Shown: one piece after another, positions 1 through 5,744 of the stretch | How the letters are laid out: each line of letters opens with the position of its first letter | Position numbering within the stretch: the first letter of the stretch is position 1 | Assembly (NCBI GenBank): GCA_018814465.1 | Contig: JAHIZR010000459.1 | Coordinates: 1-7,118 of the forward strand | From: a bacterium | GTDB taxonomy: Bacteria > Electryoneota > RPQS01 | DNA length: 7,118 bases | Direction of reading: 5' to 3' | Notes under the pieces: model-generated | Seen by the model: only the letters and a program-made list of their open reading frames with translations | What the model was told of the DNA's origin: nothing | The model's database searches: none | Position numbers and translations under genes: made by a program

Positions 1-433
1 AACAAGGCGTCCCCACATGGGCAAGTCTCGGAAACTCATGCATGCCGTGCCGGGGGACAACCGTTCCATAATTGTTCATTCGCACGACCCCCAACTCCCC
101 CTCCTGAAGATTCAGATCCCGAAACGCCTCCAAATAGGAAGGAGCATAATAATCATCATCATCCGCGAATACGATCCAGTCGCCGTGCGATAACCCGATT
201 CCATGATTGCGCGGCTCCGAACCGTAACGGCCGTCCTTTTGGGCCAGCCAGATAAATCGCATCGCGCCACTCTCGATCCCCCGAAAATACTCTTTGATTT
301 CCTCCGGCGGCGGTCCGTCATAGACAATGATATGCTCAAAATCGCGATTCGTCTGAGTGGCGAACTGTGCCATAAGCCGCTTCAGTACCGGCAACTCGCG
401 ACTCGCCGCCGTAATTACGGATATCCCTGTCAT
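1..433 (-). CDS. Glycosyltransferase family 2 (GT-A fold), 3' end cut by window edge
   Basis: The visible 144 residues are the N-terminal part of a family 2 glycosyltransferase, which moves a sugar from a nucleotide-sugar donor to an acceptor at the cytoplasmic face of the inner membrane. It opens with the family's usual first beta strand (ISVITAASR, residues 4-12). HIIVYDGP (34-41) follows, where the family normally has a nucleotide-contacting Asp, then EPRNHGIGLSHGDWIVFADD (73-92), which matches the conserved 'RN.G...a.G.yi.flDdDD' block. The run of Asp at 91-94 holds the metal-binding DxD. I chose the ATG at 433 because it puts the first beta strand right at the N-terminus. A GTG at 457 is in frame behind a purine-rich GGGAGGG and is an alternative. 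The reading frame starts 45 nt after the stop of the upstream GT9-like gene, so the two are probably one operon. Donor and acceptor cannot be told; cell-surface glycan synthesis is inferred from the neighbour. Confidence 0.85.
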   Translation of the reverse strand, partial: MTGISVITAASRELPVLKRLMAQFATQTNRDFEHIIVYDGPPPEEIKEYFRGIESGAMRFIWLAQKDGRYGSEPRNHGIGLSHGDWIVFADDDDYYAPSYLEAFRDLNLQEGELGVVRMNNYGTVVPRHGMHEFPRLAHVGTPC

Positions 434-478
434 ATAAGCCTGCCGCTTATCTCGCACCGCTTCATCGCCTTCCCTCCC

Positions 479-1069
479 TCATTGCGATTTGCTGAACCGC
501 TTTAAAAGTTTCTGCACCGCCTCCGCGGCATCCGTCACACTCAGCGGCCCTAACACTTTGCTCTCCACCGGACCTCTGCTCGGCTTCACAAACAGCGTGT
601 CACTGTAGCTTGGCTCCGACTCCTCTCCATGCGGCAACAAGACTAACTGCGGAGTCCCCACCGCTGCCGCCAAATGCCGCCGCGGAGTGTCATGACCAAT
701 CCATAGGATGCACTTCGAGATCGCCGCCGCCTGGTTTCGCAAATCAACCTTCGCCGAAAAATCCGCCACCACCCTGCTTAAACTCTCGTCCGCCTGATCT
801 AATCCAGGTACTCCCACCGCCACCGACTTTAATCCGATCGAATCCAGATTCGCAATCAGTATCTCAAAACGAGGCACGGGCCATCTGCGCTTCGCATCCG
901 GCCCGTAGGGATCTATTGCCACGCATAACGCAGGATTCACTTTGCGCGGCCATCGCGGACCTTTCATCGCCGAAATGTCAAGCACAGGCCGCCCGCTTTC
1001 CAGCGAGACCTCTACTCCACATTCCTGCTTAAGGTGCGCGATCAAGTTCATTATCTGCATGCGCGCCAT
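479..1069 (-). CDS. Half-length GT9 (heptosyltransferase-like) glycosyltransferase, C-terminal domain only
   Basis: This 196-residue protein resembles the C-terminal, nucleotide-sugar-binding half of GT9 enzymes, the ADP-heptose:LPS heptosyltransferase family. After a linker-like start, NPALCVAIDPYGPDAKRRWP (45-64) matches the 'i.i.pga....K.WP' segment. FEILIANLDSIG (68-79) and VAVGVPG (83-89) follow in the usual order, and GHDTPRRHLAAAVGTPQLVL (125-144) matches the family signature D-[ST]-G-x-x-H-L-A-A-A-x-G-T-P. The Asp, Thr and His are kept, but the Gly after Thr is replaced by Pro. Full GT9 enzymes have about 330-350 residues; the N-terminal acceptor-binding domain is missing. An in-frame TAA lies about 20 nt upstream of the ATG and no coding sequence is visible between this gene and sufC, so it is not a misplaced start. 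It could be a working single-domain protein, a divergent family member, or a decaying remnant. No strong ribosome-binding site is visible. Its downstream neighbour is a GT2 enzyme. Confidence 0.7.
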   Translation of the reverse strand: MARMQIMNLIAHLKQECGVEVSLESGRPVLDISAMKGPRWPRKVNPALCVAIDPYGPDAKRRWPVPRFEILIANLDSIGLKSVAVGVPGLDQADESLSRVVADFSAKVDLRNQAAAISKCILWIGHDTPRRHLAAAVGTPQLVLLPHGEESEPSYSDTLFVKPSRGPVESKVLGPLSVTDAAEAVQKLLKRFSKSQ

Positions 1070-1136
1070 TCGCCAGCACGCATTTTCAATTTAATTCGAT
1101 TTTCGACGGGCCGGGATTAAGCTTTATAAAATTGTC

Positions 1137-1206
1137 ATTCTGGACACCGCCGCCAATCGTCAAACACTGATAATTTCCGGCCAATGACTCAGCGGGCGTC
1201 CAGAAT
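1137..1206. repeat. Palindromic intergenic element P1 (TCATTCTGGA type)
   Basis: Perfect 9-bp inverted arms, ATTCTGGAC at 1137-1145 and GTCCAGAAT at 1198-1206, enclose 52 nt. The stem can be extended inward with CC/GG and GC/GC after one mismatch and one bulge. The outer ends read TGTCATTCTGGA and TCCAGAATCTC, nearly the same as those of the element at 5557-5601. It lies in the 257-nt spacer between sufC and the GT9-like gene, together with the 57-nt repeat; no gene is visible in that spacer. No T-run follows on either strand, so it does not look like an intrinsic terminator. Confidence 0.6.
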
Positions 1207-1249
1207 CTCAATCAGCGCGGTTCCCTGCCTGAAAAACTGCCGAATTGGC

Positions 1250-1306
1250 CTAAGCACAGAGCAGGTTCAACTTTCGAGTACGCTTAGGTGCGCAACCCGG
1301 CCGGAA
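1250..1306 (+). repeat. 57-nt two-block intergenic repeat, copy A
   Basis: The element is CTAAGCACAGAG (1250-1261), a 24-nt core (1262-1285), then a 21-nt block starting AGGTGCGCAACCCGGCC (1286-1306). Copy B at 5483-5539 has both blocks identical and a core of the same length with only 11 of 24 bases matching, giving 44 of 57 overall. GCAC (1254-1257) can pair with GTGC (1288-1291), and GGCC (1247-1250) with GGCC (1299-1302). In this copy CCTAAGC (1249-1255) can alternatively pair with GCTTAGG (1282-1288). It lies downstream of sufC. Its function is unknown; I do not recognise it as a named repeat or RNA family. Confidence 0.7.
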
Positions 1307-1326
1307 CACTCTCCACACGAGTTGCT

Positions 1327-2076
1327 TTATACAACCGCCTCTTCCTTCACCCAGTCATATCCCGCCCGCTCAAGCTCAAGCGCCAAATCCTTATCGCCGG
1401 ACTTGACGATCTTACCGTCAACCAGAATATGCACAACATCAGGAACAATATAGTTCAGCAGCCGCTGATAGTGAGTTATCACCAACGCGCCAAAGCCTTC
1501 ACCGCGCAGTTCGTTTACGCCGCGAGAAACTATCTTCAACGCGTCTATGTCCAGACCGGAATCGGTCTCGTCCATGATCGCCATCTCCGGCTTCAGCATG
1601 CCCATCTGCAATACTTCATTGCGCTTCTTCTCACCGCCGGAAAATCCTTCATTCAAAAAACGCTTGGTGAACTCCGGCTTGATATCCAGCAGCTTTATCC
1701 ACTTCTCCAGTTCGGCATTGAATTCCTTCAATGAAGGCGTTTTACCAAAGCGCTCCGTCAATGCCAACCGCAAAAAATTCATCACCGAAACACCGTAAAT
1801 CTCCTGCGGATACTGAAACGCCAAAAACAAACCACGCTTGGCGCGCTCGTCCGGCTCCAAATCCTGCAGCTCCTCGCCGTTCCACAGTATCTCACCTGCA
1901 GTGACTTCGTACTTAGGATGCCCCATCACCGCTGATGCCAGCGTCGACTTCCCGCTGCCGTTCGGTCCCATTATCGCATGTATTTCACCAACCGGGACTG
2001 CCAAATCCAGCCCCTTGAGTATTTCCTTACCCTCCACTGCGACGTGAAGGTTCCTGATCTCGAGTTGCTTCAACAC
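1327..2076 (-). CDS. sufC: SufC, ABC-type ATPase of the SUF iron-sulfur cluster assembly system
   Basis: SufC is the cytoplasmic ATPase that works with the SufB-SufD scaffold to build iron-sulfur clusters. At 249 residues it has the usual length, and every ABC motif is present: Walker A GPNGSGKST (37-45), Q-loop Gln88 in AFQYP, signature FSGGEKKRNE (145-154), Walker B MAIMDE (165-170), D-loop SGLD (173-176) and the switch His202. The SufC-specific stretches FSGGEKKRNEVLQM and DSGLDIDALKIV separate it from transport ATPases. It begins 28 nt after the Rrf2 gene and is surely co-transcribed with it. The start is GTG (2076) or the adjacent TTG (2073): the GGAG motif lies only 3 nt before GTG but 6 nt before TTG, which favours TTG. 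Unusually, sufB and sufD do not follow; the next gene downstream is a glycosyltransferase, 257 nt away. Confidence 0.96.
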   Translation of the reverse strand: MLKQLEIRNLHVAVEGKEILKGLDLAVPVGEIHAIMGPNGSGKSTLASAVMGHPKYEVTAGEILWNGEELQDLEPDERAKRGLFLAFQYPQEIYGVSVMNFLRLALTERFGKTPSLKEFNAELEKWIKLLDIKPEFTKRFLNEGFSGGEKKRNEVLQMGMLKPEMAIMDETDSGLDIDALKIVSRGVNELRGEGFGALVITHYQRLLNYIVPDVVHILVDGKIVKSGDKDLALELERAGYDWVKEEAVV

Positions 2077-2104
2077 GATCTCCGTAGCTTCTATAAATTT
2101 ATAA

Positions 2105-2593
2105 TTATTCCTTCTCGATCTGGAGGTCCTTGGCTACCTCCGGCGATGCCGCGCCGTTTGACGACATATCCGGCATAATCGATAGCTCCGACTTGACCAC
2201 CAACTCGGCCAGCGTCCGGCTGCGGAAAAAATGACGAAGCTGATTCTCCGCCGCTCGCCAGAGCGGTCGAACCGTGCAGTGCTGCGACCGCTCGCACCGC
2301 TCCGGATCCATCGTGCATTCATTGAAAGCAAGATTGCCTTCAAAGGCCTCGATGACTTCTAATACGTTTATCTCCTCGGGCGGTTTTCCCAGTGAAACTC
2401 CGCCACCCTTGCCGCGATGTGTCTCGAGCAAACCCAATCCAGAGAGATGTGCGACTATCTTCGTCAGAAATACTCGCGGGATATGCTGCCGTTCCGCAAT
2501 CTCCCGAGTCACCAGTGGTTTGCCATCGTTCTCGTGCCGCGCGACGTCTATCAAGAGTCTTAGCGCGTAGTCAGCTTGTAATGAAATTAACAT
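2105..2593 (-). CDS. Rrf2-family transcription regulator (IscR/SufR-like), probable iron-sulfur sensor
   Basis: This 162-residue protein is a winged-helix regulator of the Rrf2 family, whose members IscR, NsrR and RsrR sense clusters, NO or redox state. The start MLISLQADYALRLLIDVA (1-18) is the canonical family N-terminus. REIAERQHIPRVFLTKIVAH (30-49) is the recognition-helix region, and LLETHRGKGGGVSLGKPPEE (55-74) is the wing. Three cysteines at 93, 100 and 106 (C-x6-C-x5-C) lie where cluster-ligating Cys sit in IscR-type proteins, so an iron-sulfur cofactor is likely. The tail from about 140 is not conserved in the family as far as I can judge. It is the first gene of the operon with sufC, and has its own promoter at 2630-2658. 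Regulation of its own operon is the usual arrangement and is inferred here. The only clear AGGAG is about 22 nt upstream, so the ribosome-binding site is weak. Confidence 0.93.
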   Translation of the reverse strand: MLISLQADYALRLLIDVARHENDGKPLVTREIAERQHIPRVFLTKIVAHLSGLGLLETHRGKGGGVSLGKPPEEINVLEVIEAFEGNLAFNECTMDPERCERSQHCTVRPLWRAAENQLRHFFRSRTLAELVVKSELSIMPDMSSNGAASPEVAKDLQIEKE

Positions 2594-2617
2594 TGTGCGT
2601 TACCAAATAAGACTGCT

Positions 2618-2626
2618 CCTGTCAGG
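2618..2626. promoter_or_regulatory. Candidate operator: CCTGTCAGG palindrome at the rrf2-sufC transcription start
   Basis: A 4+1+4 perfect palindrome, CCTGTCAGG, lies just downstream of the predicted -10 box of the minus-strand rrf2-sufC promoter, about where transcription begins. A related hexamer, TTGACA, forms the -35 box, so ACYTGACA occurs twice in this promoter about three helical turns apart. The position would suit an autorepressor, but the site is short and is supported only by symmetry and location. Confidence 0.3.
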
Positions 2627-2629
2627 TTT

Positions 2630-2658
2630 AATATACCAAAATCAACGCCTCGTGTCAA
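2630..2658 (-). promoter_or_regulatory. Sigma70-type promoter of the rrf2-sufC operon
   Basis: On the minus strand a perfect -35 box TTGACA (2658-2653) is followed by a 17-nt spacer and TATATT (2635-2630) as the -10 box. Transcription should start near 2623, about 30 nt upstream of the rrf2 start codon. It is divergent from the riboswitch promoter at 2728-2756, and the roughly 70 bp between the two -35 boxes is AT-rich. Confidence 0.75.
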
Positions 2659-2727
2659 GTCCCAACGAAATAATAACCTTAACTTAATCTCTTGCAAAAC
2701 ATAGAGTCATATAACTCACAAGAGGCC

Positions 2728-2756
2728 TTGACTCATAAAAGGAGGCGTATTATATT
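2728..2756 (+). promoter_or_regulatory. Sigma70-type promoter of the TPP riboswitch and receptor gene
   Basis: TTGACT (2728-2733), a 17-nt spacer and TATATT (2751-2756) form a strong promoter. The expected start, 6-8 nt after the -10 box, falls at 2763, which is the first paired base of riboswitch stem P1. The leader therefore has almost no extra 5' sequence. Just upstream, GAGT-N6-ACTC (2704-2717) is a small inverted repeat of unknown meaning. Confidence 0.78.
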
Positions 2757-2762
2757 GCTTTG

Positions 2763-2861
2763 ACGCAGCCGTAGGGGTGGCATCCGATCCAATGCGAATC
2801 GGAGCCTGAGAAAGTCCCTTGGAACCTGATCCGGATAATGCCGGCGGAGGTAACGGTGCGT
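2763..2861 (+). promoter_or_regulatory. TPP riboswitch (THI element) aptamer
   Basis: All conserved parts of the TPP aptamer are present in order. P1 is ACGCA-g-CCGT (2763-2772) paired with ACGG-TGCGT (2853-2861). GGGGTG (2774-2779) begins P2, which closes with CCC (2816-2818). P3 is CCGAT (2784-2788) with ATCGG (2798-2802). The pyrimidine-sensing CTGAGA is at 2806-2811, and the pyrophosphate-side block ACCTGATCCGGATAATGCCG starts at 2824, with GGCGGAGG after it. The P3 entry reads GTGGC/GCCTGAGA, slightly longer than the common GTGC/GCTGAGA. It senses intracellular thiamine pyrophosphate and controls the downstream receptor gene through the terminator at 2907-2937. Confidence 0.97.
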
Positions 2862-2906
2862 GCCAGTCTTCAACCAGTTACTGAGTTCCCAAGGGTTTGA
2901 TTATGG

Positions 2907-2937
2907 CCGCATCCGTTCTTACGGGTTGCGGTTTTTT
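2907..2937 (+). terminator. Riboswitch-controlled intrinsic terminator
   Basis: The stem is CCGCA-t-CCGT (2907-2916), loop TCTT, ACGG-gt-TGCGG (2921-2931), followed by six T (2932-2937). The 5' arm contains GCAtCCGT, matching GCAgCCGT of riboswitch P1 (2765-2772), so the P1 3' strand (2852-2860) can pair with either. With TPP bound, P1 holds its own 3' strand and the terminator forms. Without TPP, that strand can pair with 2908-2917 and block the terminator. It lies 27 nt upstream of the receptor start codon. Confidence 0.9.
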
Positions 2938-2963
2938 GTTTCAAACCTGAAAGGAAACTCATC

Positions 2964-5420
2964 ATGAAAAAATTTCTTAGCCTCGCCTTCCTGATCTGCT
3001 GTCTCGCTCAAGCAGAGGCAGCGGACCTCCACGGTCAAATCCTCAACTCGCAAAACGGCGTCGGGATACGAGACGTCGAACTACAACTCGACAATACAAA
3101 CCTCCAAACTTCCACCGACAAGCGCGGACGCTATGCGTTCGACAACATTCAGCCGGGTCGCTACGTAGTTACGGTTCAGCACGAAAACTTCAATCCCTAC
3201 CGCTTCGAACTGAACATCAGCGATTCCGACCGCAGAATCCGCAAGGATATCGAATTGAAACCCGCGGTTCCGGGACAGACTTCTTTGCAATATATGTCGC
3301 AAGAACCAAAGTACGCCCTGGATGATATCATCATTACCACGTCGCGCGCCTCCTCCGAACACCCCGTCACCTTCTCTAATATCACACGCTCCGAAGTCGA
3401 ACAGGGTTCCTTTGGCCAGGACATTCCTCTCCTCTTCTCCGAACAACCAAACTTGTACACGTACTCAGATGGCGGCAATGGCTTCGGCTATTCCTACATC
3501 AAAATGCGCGGTTTCAATCAGAATCGCATCGGTGTGCAGCTTAACGGTGTTCCGCTGAATGACGCTGAATCCCACGAAGTCTTTTGGATTGACCTCCCCG
3601 ACTTCGCCGAAGATGTGCAGGATGTCCAAATCCAGCGAGGCGTCGGCAGCTCCCTCTATGGCGGCGCCGCCCTCGGCGGCTCGATTAATCTCGTCACCAA
3701 AACGCCCGGCATCGGCGACACTCCCGGCATCCGCGCCGAATCCATGTACGGAAGCTGGAATACTCGCCGCGCTTCCGTGAAACTCGAATCCGGCCGTATT
3801 AATGGACGATATGCTTTAACCGGACGGCTTACGCGCATGCAAAGCGACGGTTATCGTAATGACTCATGGCTCGAAACATGGAGTTACTACCTCGCCGCCT
3901 CGCGCTTCACTCCCGCCCACACGACCAAACTCGTCTTCTACGGCGGACCCGAAAAAACTCACCTCGCTTACAATGGCGCGACGCGCGCCGAACTGGAAGC
4001 TGACCGCCGCTATAATCCCCTCTCCCATCCCGACGAGATCGATAACTTCTTCCAGCCCCATTACGAACTGCATGACGAATGGACTTTGTCAAACAAGATC
4101 ACTCTGAACAATACCCTCTATCTCTTTAAAGGCGACGGCTACTACGATCAATGGAAAGCAGACCGCGACCTCGGCGAATACTTCTTTGATGCCCCCGGAG
4201 CGGACACGCTGGCCGCCGATCTCCTGCGCCGCCGCAATGTGTCCGAAATAGACGGCGGTTGGATTCCGCGGCTTTCGCTCGAACATAAATACGGCGAAAC
4301 CATTTTCGGCGGAGAACTCCGGCTTCACGATGCCCGCCACGAAGGCACGGTCCTCTGGGCAAGCGTCCTACCCGCCGGAACTCGCCCCAATCAGCATTAC
4401 TATGATTATAAAGTTAAAAAACAGAGCTTGTCAGGCTTTGTTCACAACCTTTTCACTATCAATGACCGAACCAAAGCGATGGTTGATCTTCAGCTACAAA
4501 GCCACACGATCGAGCTGTACGATGATCAGCTTCAAAATACATCCTTCGACGAAAACTTCTCCGCTTTCAATCCCCGAGTCGGTCTGAATTATCGCCTGTT
4601 TGATGCTAAAGAGAAAAGCTGGCAGCCGCTGACCGTAGTCTATGCCAATCTATCATGGGCACAAAGAGAGCCTGCATCAAAGGATATCTACAATCCGCAG
4701 GACTATTACCGCCTGCCCTTTATTACACCGGACTATTTCTCCAATGGTGCCGAGGGTGGCGTCTATACAGGTCCGGCGTTGAACCCCGAGAAACTCACTA
4801 ACTACGAAACTGGGATTCATCTGCAATGGATGCGCGCTCGCCTCGGTCTGAATTACTATCATATGATGCTCAAGGATGCCATCGTCACCGACAACGGTCA
4901 GCTCGACGATCTCGGCAATCTGCTCTCCGCTAATGCCGATGAAGTCCTGCATAAGGGCTTCGAGATCGTGACCTCATACAGCCCGGCGGATTTCCTGAAC
5001 CTGACCGCCAACCTTGCCCTCACCGATCACTCCTTTGTCCGCTACGACGAAGTCGACTGGAACACTTGGGAACTCACCGCCCGCGACGGCAACCGCATCG
5101 GTCAGGATCCCGAATACCTTGCCAACGCGCAAGCAAATTTCGATTATAAAGGGTTGCTTGGGAGCTTAAGTCTCCGCGCCGTCGGCAAACAATACACGGA
5201 TAACTCACAGAATGAGGAAACCGCAATCGATGCCTTTACGTTAATCAACCTCATGGTCGGTTATCGCCTGCGCAACCTGCCCGGCGGCATTCCGCTCGCC
5301 GAATTGCGAGTCCGAGTCATCAACCTCTTTGATACCGAATACGAATCCGTCGGCTACGGAGACACCTATATCGTCGGCGCCCCCCGCGCTTTATATACCA
5401 CCCTCGCCGTCGAACTCTAA
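2964..5420 (+). CDS. TonB-dependent outer-membrane receptor, TPP-riboswitch controlled, probable thiamine-compound transporter
   Basis: This 818-residue receptor should carry a scarce nutrient across the outer membrane using TonB energy. The signal peptide is 1-20 (MKKFLSLAFLICCLAQAEA, signal peptidase I type). A CarboxypepD_reg-like beta-sandwich domain follows (about 22-100: LHGQILNSQNGVGIRDVEL to ELKP with GRYAFDNIQPGRY inside). A TonB-box-like DDIIITTSR (120-128) precedes the plug (about 130-246), with IKMRGFNQNRIGVQLNGVPL (179-198) and GVGSSLYGGAALGGSINLVT (226-245). The rest is the 22-strand barrel, ending with the typical INLFDTEYESVGYGD segment. The ATG has AGGA 8 nt upstream. The TPP riboswitch and terminator in its leader point to thiamine, its phosphates or a precursor as substrate; TPP-regulated TonB receptors (called omr1) have been predicted in Bacteroidetes. 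The fold alone does not give the substrate. No clear intrinsic terminator follows the gene. Confidence 0.93.
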   Translation: MKKFLSLAFLICCLAQAEAADLHGQILNSQNGVGIRDVELQLDNTNLQTSTDKRGRYAFDNIQPGRYVVTVQHENFNPYRFELNISDSDRRIRKDIELKPAVPGQTSLQYMSQEPKYALDDIIITTSRASSEHPVTFSNITRSEVEQGSFGQDIPLLFSEQPNLYTYSDGGNGFGYSYIKMRGFNQNRIGVQLNGVPLNDAESHEVFWIDLPDFAEDVQDVQIQRGVGSSLYGGAALGGSINLVTKTPGIGDTPGIRAESMYGSWNTRRASVKLESGRINGRYALTGRLTRMQSDGYRNDSWLETWSYYLAASRFTPAHTTKLVFYGGPEKTHLAYNGATRAELEADRRYNPLSHPDEIDNFFQPHYELHDEWTLSNKITLNNTLYLFKGDGYYDQWKADRDLGEYFFDAPGADTLAADLLRRRNVSEIDGGWIPRLSLEHKYGETIFGGELRLHDARHEGTVLWASVLPAGTRPNQHYYDYKVKKQSLSGFVHNLFTINDRTKAMVDLQLQSHTIELYDDQLQNTSFDENFSAFNPRVGLNYRLFDAKEKSWQPLTVVYANLSWAQREPASKDIYNPQDYYRLPFITPDYFSNGAEGGVYTGPALNPEKLTNYETGIHLQWMRARLGLNYYHMMLKDAIVTDNGQLDDLGNLLSANADEVLHKGFEIVTSYSPADFLNLTANLALTDHSFVRYDEVDWNTWELTARDGNRIGQDPEYLANAQANFDYKGLLGSLSLRAVGKQYTDNSQNEETAIDAFTLINLMVGYRLRNLPGGIPLAELRVRVINLFDTEYESVGYGDTYIVGAPRALYTTLAVEL

Positions 5421-5482
5421 GATACGTTCCGCCGAGCTGTCCGTCCCCGCGCAGCCGAAAAACTCTGACACGCCGAGCCGGG

Positions 5483-5539
5483 CTAAGCACAGAGTTCGTT
5501 GTACAAAAGAGTTCTTTGAGGTGCGCAACCCGGCCGGAA
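5483..5539 (+). repeat. 57-nt two-block intergenic repeat, copy B
   Basis: CTAAGCACAGAG (5483-5494), a 24-nt core (5495-5518) and the 21-nt block beginning AGGTGCGCAACCCGGCC (5519-5539) match copy A at 1250-1306. Both blocks are identical and the core length is the same. GCCGGG (5477-5482) can pair with CCCGGC (5529-5534), and GCAC (5487-5490) with GTGC (5521-5524), which would make a stem with an internal loop and a roughly 30-nt apical region. It begins 63 nt after the receptor stop codon. The matching core bases are mainly GTT, AC and GAGT, so the core looks like diverged homologous sequence and not unrelated filler. Confidence 0.7.
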
Positions 5540-5556
5540 TAATAAATACCTCTGTC

Positions 5557-5601
5557 ATTCCGGAAACTTGCCGCAGTCTTCGAAGGGAAGTTATCCGGAA
5601 T
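5557..5601. repeat. Palindromic intergenic element P2 (TCATTCCGGA type)
   Basis: ATTCCGGAAACTT (5557-5569) and AAGTTATCCGGAAT (5588-5601) are inverted repeats that pair over 13 bp with one bulged base, around an 18-nt loop that itself holds the palindrome CTTCGAAG (5578-5585). The ends TGTCATTCCGGA and TCCGGAATCTC match element P1 except for one position changed on both arms, C-G here and T-A there. There is no T-run after the stem. It resembles short dispersed palindromic repeats seen in many bacterial genomes. Confidence 0.65.
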
Positions 5602-5638
5602 CTCTCGCGCCGCCGCATCGCCAATATTTGACAGTATC

Positions 5639-5698
5639 ATCCTGAACCATGCAGCTTGCCGGCTCTCTCTGCGCAGCCTATCCTGCATGGTGAAGGAT
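5639..5698. repeat. Palindromic intergenic element P3 (TCATCCTGAA type)
   Basis: ATCCTGAACCATGCAG (5639-5654) and CTGCATGGTGAAGGAT (5683-5698) pair over 16 positions with two adjacent mismatches, enclosing 28 nt. The outer ends, TCATCCTGAA and GAAGGATCT, recall the same design as P1 and P2 (TCATYCYGRA ... GRATCT) but with a different inner stem. It lies 37 nt after P2. Confidence 0.55.
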
Positions 5699-5700
5699 CT

Positions 5701-5744
5701 TCCGCCGTCGAGTCACTATTCTTACGAGTACAAATCACGGCGGA
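5701..5744. repeat. Inverted repeat upstream of the symporter gene
   Basis: TCCGCCGT (5701-5708) and ACGGCGGA (5737-5744) are perfect 8-bp inverted arms around a 28-nt loop, directly abutting element P3 and ending 48 nt before the symporter start codon. It could be a leader hairpin or part of the repeat cluster; nothing in the sequence decides between them. Confidence 0.4.

Noticed and set aside
1254..1291. Possible tRNA-like fold in the 57-nt repeat (GGTTCAA in copy A recalls a T-loop).
   Set aside because: No acceptor stem or anticodon arm of tRNA length can be formed and copy B lacks the GGTTCAA sequence.
1250..1306. Resemblance to an integron attC site (GCCTAAG ... CTTAGG in copy A).
   Set aside because: The GTTRRRY/RYYYAAC core sites are absent, copy B does not keep the inverted arms, and no integrase or gene cassettes are visible.
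2704..2736. GAGTCAT / GACTCAT repeats as an operator for the riboswitch promoter.
   Set aside because: Short and AT-rich; the evidence is too weak to call beyond the small inverted repeat noted with the promoter.
2976..3020. Lipoprotein signal in the receptor (LICC near residue 13).
   Set aside because: Residues before Cys do not fit the lipobox, and a good signal peptidase I site follows at AEA.
5628..5633. TTGACA as a -35 box for the symporter gene.
   Set aside because: No -10-like hexamer lies 16-18 nt downstream; the position is within the start of palindrome P3.
5320..5688. Minus-strand open frame of 122 codons overlapping the receptor end and the spacer.
   Set aside because: Arg-rich, no recognisable domain, and it crosses the 57-nt repeat and palindrome P2; likely chance.
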